From Pseudomonadota bacterium (GTDB taxonomy: Bacteria; Pseudomonadota; Gammaproteobacteria; Steroidobacterales; Woeseiaceae): 41,974 nt of DNA. A model generated the notes under the pieces. It searched no databases, had not been told where the DNA came from, and saw only the letters and a program-made list of their open reading frames with translations. The position numbers and the translations under genes were made by a program. This document shows, piece after piece, positions 1-8,284 of the stretch. The DNA lies in assembly GCA_027621915.1 (NCBI GenBank), contig JAQCAD010000028.1:1-41974 (forward strand), in the 5' to 3' direction. Each line of letters opens with the position of its first letter. Position 1 is the first letter of the stretch.

Positions 1-50
1 CATCATTCACCTCGTTATGGCATTTTAACGCCTTAACTCGGTGTCCGGTT

Positions 51-749
51 TTAGTAGACCACTTCAATCAGTGCAAGTAGATTGCCCTTCTCGGTGAGTT
101 CGTTATAAACAAGAAACGGAAGGGGTGCGGAAATAAGATTCCAGATTGCGGCGAATCCCCAGCTGAAGACCATCGAACCTTTCGAGGTCGACCGGACCCA
201 TTCCGATTGCCAGTTGTCATTTGCTTTCCATGGCTCGTGTTGAAACTCGGGCAGAGTCACGTCTCTCTTTTTCGGTGCGCGGAGCACAAGAACAATCAGG
301 CCAAGGCCGATGCCACCAAATACAAACAGGAAAATCGATTTGAAGCCCATAAGGCCCCAACGGATCGAGCGATCGATGATGGCAGCCGACGGGTCGTCCG
401 GATTGACGAACACCGTGACCGTTTCGTTCCGGCCCATGGTCCGGCTCAAGCGATCGCCCAGGTCCGTTTGGTAATCGCCGATGTTATCGGCGCCTCCCGA
501 GATTGAGACCCTGGAGCCCGCATATGTCTGACCGGCAAATTCGTATGTGTACTGCGCGTAGGCTTCATAAGTGTCGGCATCGTCACCGGAGTGGCGTTCG
601 TAACCGGCACGTTGAAGGCTCGCCTCTACCGGTACCCATTGCTTCGTTTTGGCGGCATCAATGAGGTTTCCGCTGATCGAATAAGCCATCCAGACGCCGA
701 TACCGAAGAACGGCAGCGCAAATATCAATGCGAAGATCTTGCCCTTCAT
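51..749 (-). CDS. DUF3592 family membrane protein
   Basis: Predicted inner-membrane protein of about 232 residues. It opens with a hydrophobic segment (roughly residues 4-25) and has two more toward the C-terminus (roughly 137-158 and 195-215). Between the first two is a soluble region with the YEF..GQTYAGSRVS pattern and an ETVTVFVNPDDPSAAII stretch, both typical of DUF3592 proteins, in which a small beta domain sits between membrane helices. No enzymatic role is known. I start it at the ATG at 747-749, because the upstream extension is polar and unlike the family, and a GGGGA lies about 8 bases upstream. It is the first gene in the window and nothing nearby suggests a partner. Confidence 0.75.
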   Translation of the reverse strand: MKGKIFALIFALPFFGIGVWMAYSISGNLIDAAKTKQWVPVEASLQRAGYERHSGDDADTYEAYAQYTYEFAGQTYAGSRVSISGGADNIGDYQTDLGDRLSRTMGRNETVTVFVNPDDPSAAIIDRSIRWGLMGFKSIFLFVFGGIGLGLIVLVLRAPKKRDVTLPEFQHEPWKANDNWQSEWVRSTSKGSMVFSWGFAAIWNLISAPLPFLVYNELTEKGNLLALIEVVY

Positions 750-913
750 CCTCGGATTCCCCGGTTTGCAGTCAATTCGAATTACCTGGCAGGCTAACAA
801 GCCACGCGCACCCCGGCTGTGAGCATGGTCTCAATAGCCCAATGCACGAAATATGCAGTACTTCGGCACTTGTCAGGGTCACAATCGCAGGCGACCAGTG
901 AGAAGGAAAACTC

Positions 914-1474
914 ATGAGCATATTTCGACCAGTTTTTACGATCGTGGTGGCGGTTCTCGCCTTACCTGCCTTTGGACAGGATAAGTCCGTACCGATTGGT
1001 ACCAGGCAAGCCTGCATGGACGGCCCGCTAGCGCAGTTTGGTCAATACATTGGTGACTGGGACATCGAGGATTCGCAGCTTAGCCCGGACGGCAAAGAAT
1101 GGACGGCCGGCGCCGGTGCACGCTGGAATTTCATATGCCTCGGTGACGGAACGGCGATCCAGGATTTCTGGATTCCAGACGACGGCCCGGTCGGCACGAA
1201 TCTTCGCACCTGGAATCCGGCGACAGAATCGTGGGACATCGCATGGGCCATCAAAGGGTTGCCCGGCTTTGCGCATATCCAGGCCGAGATGGACGAATCC
1301 GGGAACGTCGTCATGCATTACAAGTCGCCGTTACCCAATCCTTTGCGCCAGATTACTTTCTTTCCCGCGGACTCGAACGGCTGGCGCTGGACGCTGGAAG
1401 TATCTTCAGACGGGGGCGCGAATTGGATCGAAGTCTACCGGATTCAGGCCACACGCCGCACGGAGCGCCCCTGA
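914..1474 (+). CDS. Exported protein, DUF1579/lipocalin-like
   Basis: A 186-residue protein with a Sec signal peptide (hydrophobic residues about 5-20, likely cleavage after PAFG or nearby), so probably periplasmic. The body has the feel of a DUF1579-type beta-barrel: IGDWDIEDSQLSPDGKEWTAG, RWNFICLGDGTAIQDFW, NVVMHYKSPL and WRWTLEVSSDGGANWIEVYRI. These proteins estimate-fold as small lipocalin-like barrels of unknown ligand. An AAGGAA ribosome site lies just upstream of the ATG. It is a single gene, divergent from the DUF3592 gene. The family call is tentative; the export signal is clear. Confidence 0.65.
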   Translation: MSIFRPVFTIVVAVLALPAFGQDKSVPIGTRQACMDGPLAQFGQYIGDWDIEDSQLSPDGKEWTAGAGARWNFICLGDGTAIQDFWIPDDGPVGTNLRTWNPATESWDIAWAIKGLPGFAHIQAEMDESGNVVMHYKSPLPNPLRQITFFPADSNGWRWTLEVSSDGGANWIEVYRIQATRRTERP

Positions 1475-1523
1475 GATTACCTGCCCGGCTCGGTCAGGTG
1501 GTTGAAAACCATGACAAATACGC

Positions 1524-1551
1524 TTGACTCCAGCTTCCCAAGCGTTATAGT
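1524..1551 (+). promoter_or_regulatory. Sigma-70-type promoter of the cold-shock gene
   Basis: TTGACT (1524-1529) and TATAGT (1546-1551) are separated by 16 bases, close to the sigma-70 consensus. Transcription would begin near 1558, leaving a leader of about 145 bases before the cold-shock ATG at 1705. A leader of that size is typical of cspA-type mRNAs, where it acts as an RNA thermosensor and stability element. The start site is predicted from the sequence only. Confidence 0.55.
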
Positions 1552-1557
1552 CCGCCG

Positions 1558-1704
1558 TGCTTGTAAGTCAGCATTGTATTTATGGCTCCATGCCGATGTT
1601 TCTCTCGTAGTTTCTCGTCCTGTTTTTCATAAGTAATCGCAAACTTCTAGCGCAACCGCCTTCTCACGAGGGCATTTAAACTTTTGATTTAATAGGTATT
1701 AATC
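1558..1704 (+). promoter_or_regulatory. Long 5' leader of the cold-shock mRNA
   Basis: About 147 bases of non-coding sequence between the predicted transcription start and the csp ATG. It is T-rich with several short pyrimidine runs and ends in an A/T-rich stretch before the start codon. Long structured leaders govern cold induction of cspA in Escherichia coli, so a similar role is inferred here. I did not recognise a conserved cold-box sequence. Confidence 0.4.
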
Positions 1705-1911
1705 ATGGCAACAACCACAGGAACCGTAAAATGGTTCAACGAAGCCAAAGGCTTTGGCTTCATCGAGCAGGAATCAGGCCCTGACGTATTCGCCCACTTC
1801 AGCAATATTTCTGGAGACGGCTTTAAGACGCTGGCCGAAGGCCAGAAGGTCCAGTTTACTGTCACGCAAGGCCAGAAAGGCCCGCAGGCAGAGAACATCG
1901 TCGCAATCTGA
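1705..1911 (+). CDS. Cold-shock protein, CspA family
   Basis: A 68-residue single-domain cold-shock protein, the usual family length. It binds single-stranded RNA and DNA in the cytoplasm and acts as an RNA chaperone. The RNP1 motif KGFGFI is at residues 15-20 and RNP2 VFAHF at 28-32; the opening [17 protein letters not shown] is diagnostic. It is monocistronic: a good promoter and a long leader precede it, and a strong intrinsic terminator follows about 20 bases after the stop. The NYN-domain gene downstream therefore probably has its own promoter or relies on read-through. Whether it is cold-induced or constitutive cannot be told from sequence. Confidence 0.97.
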   Translation: MATTTGTVKWFNEAKGFGFIEQESGPDVFAHFSNISGDGFKTLAEGQKVQFTVTQGQKGPQAENIVAI

Positions 1912-1931
1912 TTGCGAGGAAGTCTGATACG

Positions 1932-1963
1932 AAGGGCGGGACCGCAAGGTCCCGCCCTTTTTT
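1932..1963 (+). terminator. Intrinsic terminator after csp
   Basis: A perfect 12-bp stem (1932-1943 with 1948-1959) closed by a GCAA tetraloop of the GNRA class and running into six T residues. This is a textbook Rho-independent terminator 20 bases downstream of the cold-shock stop codon. Confidence 0.95.
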
Positions 1964-2021
1964 ATTCAGGGAAGGATTTCGGCCCGACTCTGACCCACCT
2001 TGCATCCCATCGGCCTGATTC

Positions 2022-2495
2022 GTGAAAAAAATTGCCCTGTTCGCCGATGTGCAGAACATCTACTACACCTGCCGACAGGCGTACGGGCGCCAGTTCGATT
2101 ATCAGGCGTTGCTGCGGCGTGTCGGCGCTGGTGGTGAGATCGTCGCTGCCACCGCCTACGCGATCGACCGGGACGACGAAAAACAGAAAAAGTTCCAAAA
2201 CGCCCTGAGGCAAATCGGCTTTGCGATTAAGCTCAAGCCTTACATTCAGCGCGGTGACGGATCTGCGAAAGGCGACTGGGACGTCGGCATCACGATTGAT
2301 GTTCTCGAGGCAGCGGCTGATGTCGATATCGTAGTCCTGCTTTCAGGCGACGGTGACTTCGATATGTTGCTTCGAAAAATCCGGCAGGACTACAAAGTGC
2401 GTGCCGAAGTCTATGGCGTTCCTGCCCTTACTGCCCACTCCTTAATCGATGCGGCCAGCTTGTATCACCGAATTGATGAAGACCTGTTGCTATAA
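2022..2495 (+). CDS. NYN-domain (LabA/PIN-like) nuclease
   Basis: A 157-residue protein consisting of essentially one NYN domain, a PIN-like ribonuclease fold. The acidic active-site positions are present: D9 and N12 in FADVQN, K83 and D87 in KGDWDVGITID with D93 further on, and D110/D112/D114 in LSGDGDFD. This matches the LabA/YaeB-type family thought to cleave or process RNA in a metal-dependent way. The start is a GTG at 2022; the Shine-Dalgarno is weak, but translation from there gives the conserved first strand (KKIALFADVQN) and nothing longer is plausible. It lies downstream of the csp terminator. No C-terminal OST-HTH domain is present. The target RNA is unknown. Confidence 0.88.
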   Translation: MKKIALFADVQNIYYTCRQAYGRQFDYQALLRRVGAGGEIVAATAYAIDRDDEKQKKFQNALRQIGFAIKLKPYIQRGDGSAKGDWDVGITIDVLEAAADVDIVVLLSGDGDFDMLLRKIRQDYKVRAEVYGVPALTAHSLIDAASLYHRIDEDLLL

Positions 2496-2504
2496 GCCAA
2501 AGAA

Positions 2505-3521
2505 TCAGAATCGTCTGTCGGTCCGCTCGATGTACATATCCATTTCCCCATCCTCATACATTTTCAGATAGAACGAATCAGGGTCACAGGTATAGGGGAA
2601 AATATCCGCCGAATCGTTGCGCTGCCACTGTCGCCGGCGGACAGGAGGTCGCGAATAATTCTCAGGATCATGGACAGTGATTACCGCAGTCAACGTGTCT
2701 TCGTCGGCGCTCAGTGAGTAACGCTCTTCGACCCTGGCGTTCTCGGATATTAGTTCGCCACGAAAATCTCTAACTGTCTTTTCAAGATTCGTAGTATTGA
2801 TCACGAGCGTGCTGCCGTCCCAGTGCGCAGTGGAATGGCCCATTCTGGACGGCGGTACGAATTCACCGGCCGAACGGCCATCGAGCCAAATTCTCCGAAC
2901 CCTGGACTGGTACTCGTAAATCATCGTCAGGCGATTGTCCGACGCAATGATTTCGAATGGAAATGAATACGTCATAATTGCTGGCAGACCGATCGACGTA
3001 CAGCGTACGTCCGGTTGATCGTAGTATGGCAAATACGTCTCCAGCCATTCTTCTCCGGCCGGCGTTAGCGACATCGTATATTTGCGAAAATCGAGTTCCT
3101 GTGTCGCAACCCACGTGCCAGACAGATCAACCGGATTCGGTTCCGGTGCATCACCGGCACCTGATATCTGCCGCTTTGCCTGCCAGGGGCCCGGCGCTTC
3201 CTTTTGGGCGGCCGCGCCAACCTGCTCATAAGTTCCGCTCATGAAATCGCCGTCAATGCTTCCTGTCATGCGACGATCGAATACAAAACCGCGCACATCG
3301 CGACTGTCTGCCACGATGACAACATCATCACCATCCGTCACCACCGATACCGGACCGCCCTCAAGATAGGCGACCCAACCGTCCTCGCTCTTTTCAATCT
3401 CAAGCAACCCAACTAACGTACGTTGCTTATCCTGCAAAGACAGTAACCAATCTCCCTCGATGCTGGCAGCTGCAGCACCTGGAAACACGATGATGACCAA
3501 CAACGCCATGACTTGTCGCAT
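2505..3521 (-). CDS. Secreted protein paired with DUF6152 gene
   Basis: A 338-residue exported protein (signal peptide about residues 1-19, ending PGAAAA). It seems to have two halves. The first, about 20-115, is a lipocalin-like strand-rich unit opening IEGDWLLSLQ. The second, about 130-338, opens with a similar LSGTWVATQ and includes GLPAIMTYSFPFEII, RRIWLDGR and HSTAHWDGSTLVINTTNL. The second half resembles the uncharacterised secreted proteins often encoded beside DUF6152 genes. GGAG at the end of the upstream ORF serves as its ribosome site, and only 7 bases separate the two genes, so they are surely co-transcribed. Function unknown; binding of a hydrophobic ligand is a guess. Confidence 0.7.
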   Translation of the reverse strand: MRQVMALLVIIVFPGAAAASIEGDWLLSLQDKQRTLVGLLEIEKSEDGWVAYLEGGPVSVVTDGDDVVIVADSRDVRGFVFDRRMTGSIDGDFMSGTYEQVGAAAQKEAPGPWQAKRQISGAGDAPEPNPVDLSGTWVATQELDFRKYTMSLTPAGEEWLETYLPYYDQPDVRCTSIGLPAIMTYSFPFEIIASDNRLTMIYEYQSRVRRIWLDGRSAGEFVPPSRMGHSTAHWDGSTLVINTTNLEKTVRDFRGELISENARVEERYSLSADEDTLTAVITVHDPENYSRPPVRRRQWQRNDSADIFPYTCDPDSFYLKMYEDGEMDMYIERTDRRF

Positions 3522-3528
3522 CGAATAA

Positions 3529-3933
3529 TTACTCCGGAACCTGGTCGATCAGTACCGTTCCATCGGCTAATGTAATAGTCATTATTGACAGCATCTTGAT
3601 ACCATCACGACCCAGAAATCCGTACATTTGCACTTTGTCACCAACCTTGATCGTATCTTTTGTCCAGCCCTTGCGTGCCAGCCAGACGACCGGTGAACCG
3701 CGGGCGTCCCAGGTTTCTACGTCTCCGGATTCATTCTCTACGTGCATGATATAGCGCACGTGCGGATTCCTGAACCACACGTCGGTGATTGTGCCGCTCA
3801 GCGTTGCGGTTTTGTCGGCAACAAATTCTGCCGTAAACGAATGATGGCCGTATGCAATACGCGCCAGCAAAAAGCAAAGTACCAAGATAGCAGTCACGGG
3901 CGACAATAACTGTCTGTAACTTTCTTTGCTCAT
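3529..3933 (-). CDS. DUF6152 family exported protein
   Basis: A small exported protein of about 134 residues. After the signal peptide comes the family hallmark GHHSF (about residues 29-33), then FVADKTATLSGTITDVWFRNPHVRYIMHV, a WDARGSP segment and VGDKVQMYGF. This is the beta-barrel (OB-like) architecture of DUF6152. I prefer the ATG at 3931-3933 over a TTG five codons upstream, as it gives a compact signal peptide. It is the first gene of a two-gene unit with the secreted protein at 2505-3521. The role is unknown; the family recurs next to secreted hypothetical proteins in marine and soil proteobacteria. Confidence 0.82.
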   Translation of the reverse strand: MSKESYRQLLSPVTAILVLCFLLARIAYGHHSFTAEFVADKTATLSGTITDVWFRNPHVRYIMHVENESGDVETWDARGSPVVWLARKGWTKDTIKVGDKVQMYGFLGRDGIKMLSIMTITLADGTVLIDQVPE

Positions 3934-3983
3934 ACCTGCACCCGTCAATCAATCCTGATTACCGAAGAATATTACACCAATTG

Positions 3984-5279
3984 TCAGAAACCCAGCTGGT
4001 CGATGAAGCGATGCCATCGAATTATCGCGGGCATGAACCAGGGCACGCCGTTGTACAGCGGACGCGTCTCAAATGGCAGATCGTCAAATGCTGTTCTCCC
4101 TGCTTCTATGTCGCCAAGCATTTTATGGCCGAGCTTCGTGCCGAAGAACGTCGCACGCGCGACGCCGGATCCGCAATAACCCATTGCGTAATGCATGCCA
4201 TCATGCTCACCCAGGTGCGGCACATGATCGAACGCATAGGCCACCAGGCCTGACCAGCTGTGTGTAATACGCGTCTTTTCGAGAACCGGAAACACGTCCA
4301 GCAATGATTGCCTTAACAAGGTGGCATTCCTGGTCGCGTCGTCGTCCGAACTCGCCCGTCCCCCGAAAAGAATTCTCGTACCATCCGGTGAAGGACGGTA
4401 GTACGCCATGATTCGCCTGGTGTCGCCGTAACAACGTCGGGTCGGCATCAGCTCTTTCATTAATTCCGGCCGGAGCGGTTCCGTCGCGATCATCGAGCTT
4501 CGGATAGGAAGTACACGACGTCGGAACCAGGGCGTTACTTTGCTCGTGTAGCCATTGGTACAGATTGCCACCTGGCCTGCGACGACCGTCCCGCTGGACG
4601 TCTTAACGCTGAATCCGCGCGCCAGCTTTTTAATTTCAAGCACCTCGGTATTCGCAGCAAGAATGCCACCTGCCTCGCGAAGAACCCGTACCAGGCCGTC
4701 ATGATACTTGGCTGGATGCAGCCCCGCATCGATGTGGTAGCGAATGCCTCCATGAAAACGATCAGTACCGATTTCTTCGCGCACGAGATTCTTAGTGACG
4801 ACTTCTGCCTCCAGCCCGGTTGCAGCGACCAGCGGCTCGAGATCACGCGCCATTTGCTCGTAATGTGCCGGACGCGACGCACAACGAAATCGACCCGCTC
4901 GGCGGAAATCGCAATCAATCCCCTCATCCGCGAGAACTGACTGCAGGAAACCGACGAATCTGATGCTCTCTTTCAGTATGTCGTGAGTTCTCTCCGCTCC
5001 ATAGTGCGCGGTAAGGCCTTTGATGCCCAGTTTGTGAAAACTCGGACCGAGCATGCCGCCGTTTCTTGTGCTGGCGCCATAGCCTGCGAATTTCGCTTCG
5101 CAGACCAGCACCGATTTTCCTGCCTTCGCCAGCACACGTGCCGCGTTGAGGCCACTGAATCCTCCGCCAACGACGAGAACATCGATTGCCTGAGGTAATT
5201 CCGGTGGCGCCTCCTCCACGCGCGGCGCCGCTTCCCACCAATATGGCTGATCGCTCATTTTTGCAAATACGTTGGTCAT
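3984..5279 (-). CDS. FAD-dependent oxidoreductase, DAO family (PuuB-like)
   Basis: A 431-residue D-amino-acid-oxidase-fold flavoenzyme. The dinucleotide motif GGGFSG is near residues 38-43, followed by the acidic ribose contact in LVCEAKFAGYGASTRNGG, the flavin-contacting segment seen in gamma-glutamylputrescine oxidase (PuuB) and related amine oxidases. HSWSGLVAYAFDHVPHLG and GYCGSGVARATFFG near the C-terminus complete the FAD domain. It probably oxidises an amine or amino acid in the cytosol, substrate unknown. I choose the second Met (ATG at 5277-5279) since AAAGGA lies about 9 bases upstream of it but abuts the first. It is transcribed divergently from a second DAO enzyme, which hints at a shared pathway. 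Confidence 0.85.
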   Translation of the reverse strand: MTNVFAKMSDQPYWWEAAPRVEEAPPELPQAIDVLVVGGGFSGLNAARVLAKAGKSVLVCEAKFAGYGASTRNGGMLGPSFHKLGIKGLTAHYGAERTHDILKESIRFVGFLQSVLADEGIDCDFRRAGRFRCASRPAHYEQMARDLEPLVAATGLEAEVVTKNLVREEIGTDRFHGGIRYHIDAGLHPAKYHDGLVRVLREAGGILAANTEVLEIKKLARGFSVKTSSGTVVAGQVAICTNGYTSKVTPWFRRRVLPIRSSMIATEPLRPELMKELMPTRRCYGDTRRIMAYYRPSPDGTRILFGGRASSDDDATRNATLLRQSLLDVFPVLEKTRITHSWSGLVAYAFDHVPHLGEHDGMHYAMGYCGSGVARATFFGTKLGHKMLGDIEAGRTAFDDLPFETRPLYNGVPWFMPAIIRWHRFIDQLGF

Positions 5280-5379
5280 ACTGTTCATCCTTTTGCGTGG
5301 TATGCATTATGATCGCGTAGACGCATAAATTCCTGCGAATTAAACCGTTTGTTTATTAAGCACACCGCCGGTATCCAAC
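5280..5379. promoter_or_regulatory. Divergent intergenic region between two DAO genes
   Basis: A 100-base A/T-rich spacer that must carry the promoters for both flanking oxidoreductase genes. It contains the short palindrome GCGTAGACGC (5314-5323), a possible but unproven operator. No clear -35/-10 pair was found on either strand. Confidence 0.3.
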
Positions 5380-6624
5380 TTGAAACCTGAACTTTCTGTT
5401 GTTGTTGTGGGCGCCGGCGTAGTTGGTGCGTCGGTCGCATTGGCTCTGAGGCGTGACGGACACCGGGTCACACTTATTGACCGCGAAGGACCGTGTGCAG
5501 GGGCCTCTTTCGGCAATGCTGGCGCGATCGTCAATGGCTCATGCACGCCGACCGCCATGCCGGGTATTGTTACGGATGCGTTGCGAATGCTTGGACGACG
5601 GCACTCGCCACTTTCGATTCGTCCCGCCTATCTGCATAAAGCAGTGCCGTGGCTTGTTCGATTCGCTCTTGAAAGCCGCCGCTCCAGGGTCATTGAAAAT
5701 GCAAGAAATTTGCACGCGCTGACAGATCGTGCCGTAGGCTCCTGGCGACAGCTTACCCACAGATCCGGACTGGGTGACCTTATTCACGAAGGCGGCTGGC
5801 TCACCGTCTACGAATCCGAGCATTCTTTTGAAAAGTCCCAGGATGAGCGCGACCTGATGGACGCCAACAACGTGCCTTACGAAGTCCTTTTCGCGGCAGA
5901 CATTCAGGACCTGGAGGGAAATCTCGCCCCTATTTTCGAACGCGGCGTTTTTCGCAAGAACAGCCTGTTGATCTCCAACCCTTTTCGGCTGATTCAAGGC
6001 ATGGTCGACATGTTGCTCAATCGGGGTGGTGAATTCAGACGATTCGATGTCCAGTCAATCGATTGTTGCGATGGGAAGATCAAAATTCGCGCGGCATCTG
6101 AGTCACTCGTCGCCGACAAGATCGTTATCGCTACAGGTGCCTGGTCCAAATCGCTGGCGGCGCAGGTTGGCAACAACATACCGCTCGAAACCGAGCGAGG
6201 CTATCACCTGATGCTGCCGGCACGTAACAGTGGTTTGCTGAGCCGTCCTGTTTATAGTGCGGAATCTTCTTTTGTGCTGACTCCAATGGAGTCAGGCCTG
6301 CGATTGGCCGGGCTTGACGAATTCGCCGGCGTCGAAGCCGCGCCGGATTATCGACGAATTCGTCGGCTACTGCCTGAGGCGAAAAGATTGCTTCCGGGAA
6401 TTGAGGGGTCAGAAGAATCGGTATGGATGGGGTGCAGACCGTCGCTGCCGGACTCTCTCCCGGTGATCGGATTCGCCGCGCAAAGCAGGAACATTCTGTA
6501 CGCATTCGGGCATCAGCATCTCGGTATGACGCTTGGTCCCGCTACCGGTCTGATCATCGCAGACCTGGTCGCCGGGAGAAATCCGGGAATCGATCTCGCA
6601 CCGTATCGGCCTGATCGATTCTAA
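5380..6624 (+). CDS. FAD-dependent oxidoreductase, D-amino-acid dehydrogenase-like
   Basis: A 414-residue DAO-family flavoenzyme resembling DadA and D-hydroxyproline dehydrogenases. It has the Rossmann motif GAGVVG at residues 11-16, ASFGNAGAIVNGS near 47 (the FGNAG flavin contact typical of DadA-like proteins), and a C-terminal WMGCRPSLPDSLPVIG and FGHQHLGMTLGPATG. The reaction would be oxidative deamination of a D-amino acid or proline-type imino acid, feeding electrons to the respiratory chain. The only available start is TTG at 5380, as an in-frame stop lies 39 bases upstream; its ribosome site is poor. An NhaC-type transporter follows 69 bases downstream on the same strand. Confidence 0.87.
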   Translation: MKPELSVVVVGAGVVGASVALALRRDGHRVTLIDREGPCAGASFGNAGAIVNGSCTPTAMPGIVTDALRMLGRRHSPLSIRPAYLHKAVPWLVRFALESRRSRVIENARNLHALTDRAVGSWRQLTHRSGLGDLIHEGGWLTVYESEHSFEKSQDERDLMDANNVPYEVLFAADIQDLEGNLAPIFERGVFRKNSLLISNPFRLIQGMVDMLLNRGGEFRRFDVQSIDCCDGKIKIRAASESLVADKIVIATGAWSKSLAAQVGNNIPLETERGYHLMLPARNSGLLSRPVYSAESSFVLTPMESGLRLAGLDEFAGVEAAPDYRRIRRLLPEAKRLLPGIEGSEESVWMGCRPSLPDSLPVIGFAAQSRNILYAFGHQHLGMTLGPATGLIIADLVAGRNPGIDLAPYRPDRF

Positions 6625-6693
6625 TCGCGCCACGCGCGAGTCGAAACTGCGTGATATGCTCCGAGTCGTCTTCGGCAAATCACTAAAATAAGA

Positions 6694-8199
6694 ATGCAAG
6701 ACTACGGTTTTTTGTCCATCGTCCCGCCGCTTTTAACGATCGCTGTCGCACTCTATAGTAAGAATGTGCTTGTGGCGCTCATCGTCGGAATTGCGAGCGG
6801 GTCTTTTATCATCGCCGATTTTCATCCGTTCAATGCGATGTTGAACGCGATCGAAGAACAGGTGCTCGCCGAGTTCACCAACGGCACGCAGTCGCAGGTG
6901 ATTATTACAATGATGGTCATCGGTGGTTTCGTGAAACTGCTGGAAGTTTCCGGCGGAGCCAAAGCTTTTGCCCAAAAAATGCTGTCTATTGTGTCAACAG
7001 GCGCACGTGCGCAAATGCTCGCCTGGTTATCCGGATTGGGCATCTTTTTTACGGACTCCGGCAACTCGCTGATCATTGGGCCACTGTACAGATCGGTATT
7101 CGATGAGTTCCGGCTCTGCCGCGAAAAACTTGCTTACATTCTCGATACGACTTCTTCTCCGATCAGCATCCTGATTCCGTTCATTGGTTGGGGCGCATAC
7201 ATCATGTCGCTGATCGAAAAATCTTATGCAGAAGTCGGCCTTACTGAAAACGAATTCACGGTGCTGATCAAAGTGATTCCATATCAGTTCTATGCATTCC
7301 TCGCATTGCTGACTGTTCCAATCGTGATCTATACCGGCAAGGACTATGGCCCGATGAAGCGCATTCAAGCCGAGTATCTCCAAAATCTGAAATTCAGACA
7401 CACAGAAAGGGCAGACAGGTCCAGCGCAACCGATACGCCGGTCGGCATGTTCCTGTACCCGCTGGGAGTCATGCTCGCTTTGGTCGGGGCCCTGATATCC
7501 TGGCACGCGACGCACGGTGGCATCACTGGCGCGCACATACGATCGACGCTGATCCTTTCGTATCTGACCGCTTCACTGACTTGCATGGCGATGATGCGAC
7601 GCCACCAGGGCAAGTCGTTTACTGAAATGATGGGTATTTTTATAACGGGTGCGGAAAGCCTCGTCTACGTATCGATCATTCTCGTTCTCGCCTGGTCACT
7701 GAGTTCCGTCACCAGTGACCTGCACACGGCGAACTACCTCGCCTCGCTTATCGGTGATTCGGTTTCCGCGAGCTATTTTCCGATGATCGTATTCGCGCTC
7801 GGCGCATTGATCTCGTTATCGACCGGTTCTTCTTACGGCACATTCGCCATCCTGATGGCGATCGCCGTGCCGGTAGGATTCGATCTCGGCGCATCGATGT
7901 ATGTGACCATCGCTGCCGTCTTGAGCGGCGGGTTGTTTGGCGATCATTGCTCACCTATCTCGGATACCACAGTGCTGGCCTCCGTTGGTGCCGATTGTAA
8001 TCACCTCAACCATGTGACTACCCAGGGCGCATACGCAGGATTGACCGGGATCGTTACCCTGTTCGCTTACTGGATGGCTGGCTTCTACGAATCGCCTTAC
8101 GTTTTGTTAGTAGCAATCGTTATTCTTTATGTTGCGATGACCACCGCCATGCGGTTTTTCGGATCCTTGTCCCTTCCTACAGAGGCCGCCCGGCTCTAG
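6694..8199 (+). CDS. Na+/H+ antiporter, NhaC family
   Basis: A 501-residue polytopic inner-membrane protein with roughly 11-12 hydrophobic segments. Family landmarks include LLTIAVALYSKNVLVALIVG near the N-terminus, FFTDSGNSLIIGPLYR in the middle, and GGLFGDHCSPISDTTVLAS near residues 410-430, the signature of NhaC transporters. Members exchange sodium for protons, and relatives couple sodium to organic acids (malate/lactate) or amino acids. Here it follows a D-amino-acid-dehydrogenase-like gene on the same strand, so import of the dehydrogenase substrate is a reasonable alternative. The Shine-Dalgarno before ATG 6694 is weak, so its expression may depend on the upstream gene. Confidence 0.9.
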   Translation: MQDYGFLSIVPPLLTIAVALYSKNVLVALIVGIASGSFIIADFHPFNAMLNAIEEQVLAEFTNGTQSQVIITMMVIGGFVKLLEVSGGAKAFAQKMLSIVSTGARAQMLAWLSGLGIFFTDSGNSLIIGPLYRSVFDEFRLCREKLAYILDTTSSPISILIPFIGWGAYIMSLIEKSYAEVGLTENEFTVLIKVIPYQFYAFLALLTVPIVIYTGKDYGPMKRIQAEYLQNLKFRHTERADRSSATDTPVGMFLYPLGVMLALVGALISWHATHGGITGAHIRSTLILSYLTASLTCMAMMRRHQGKSFTEMMGIFITGAESLVYVSIILVLAWSLSSVTSDLHTANYLASLIGDSVSASYFPMIVFALGALISLSTGSSYGTFAILMAIAVPVGFDLGASMYVTIAAVLSGGLFGDHCSPISDTTVLASVGADCNHLNHVTTQGAYAGLTGIVTLFAYWMAGFYESPYVLLVAIVILYVAMTTAMRFFGSLSLPTEAARL

Positions 8200-8284
8200 T
8201 GCCAGTGAAATATCCTGCTTGGCATTTGCCTGATATACCTAATTGACCTAAATTTGCGTTTTGACTCTTTCAGCAACCGAGCCG

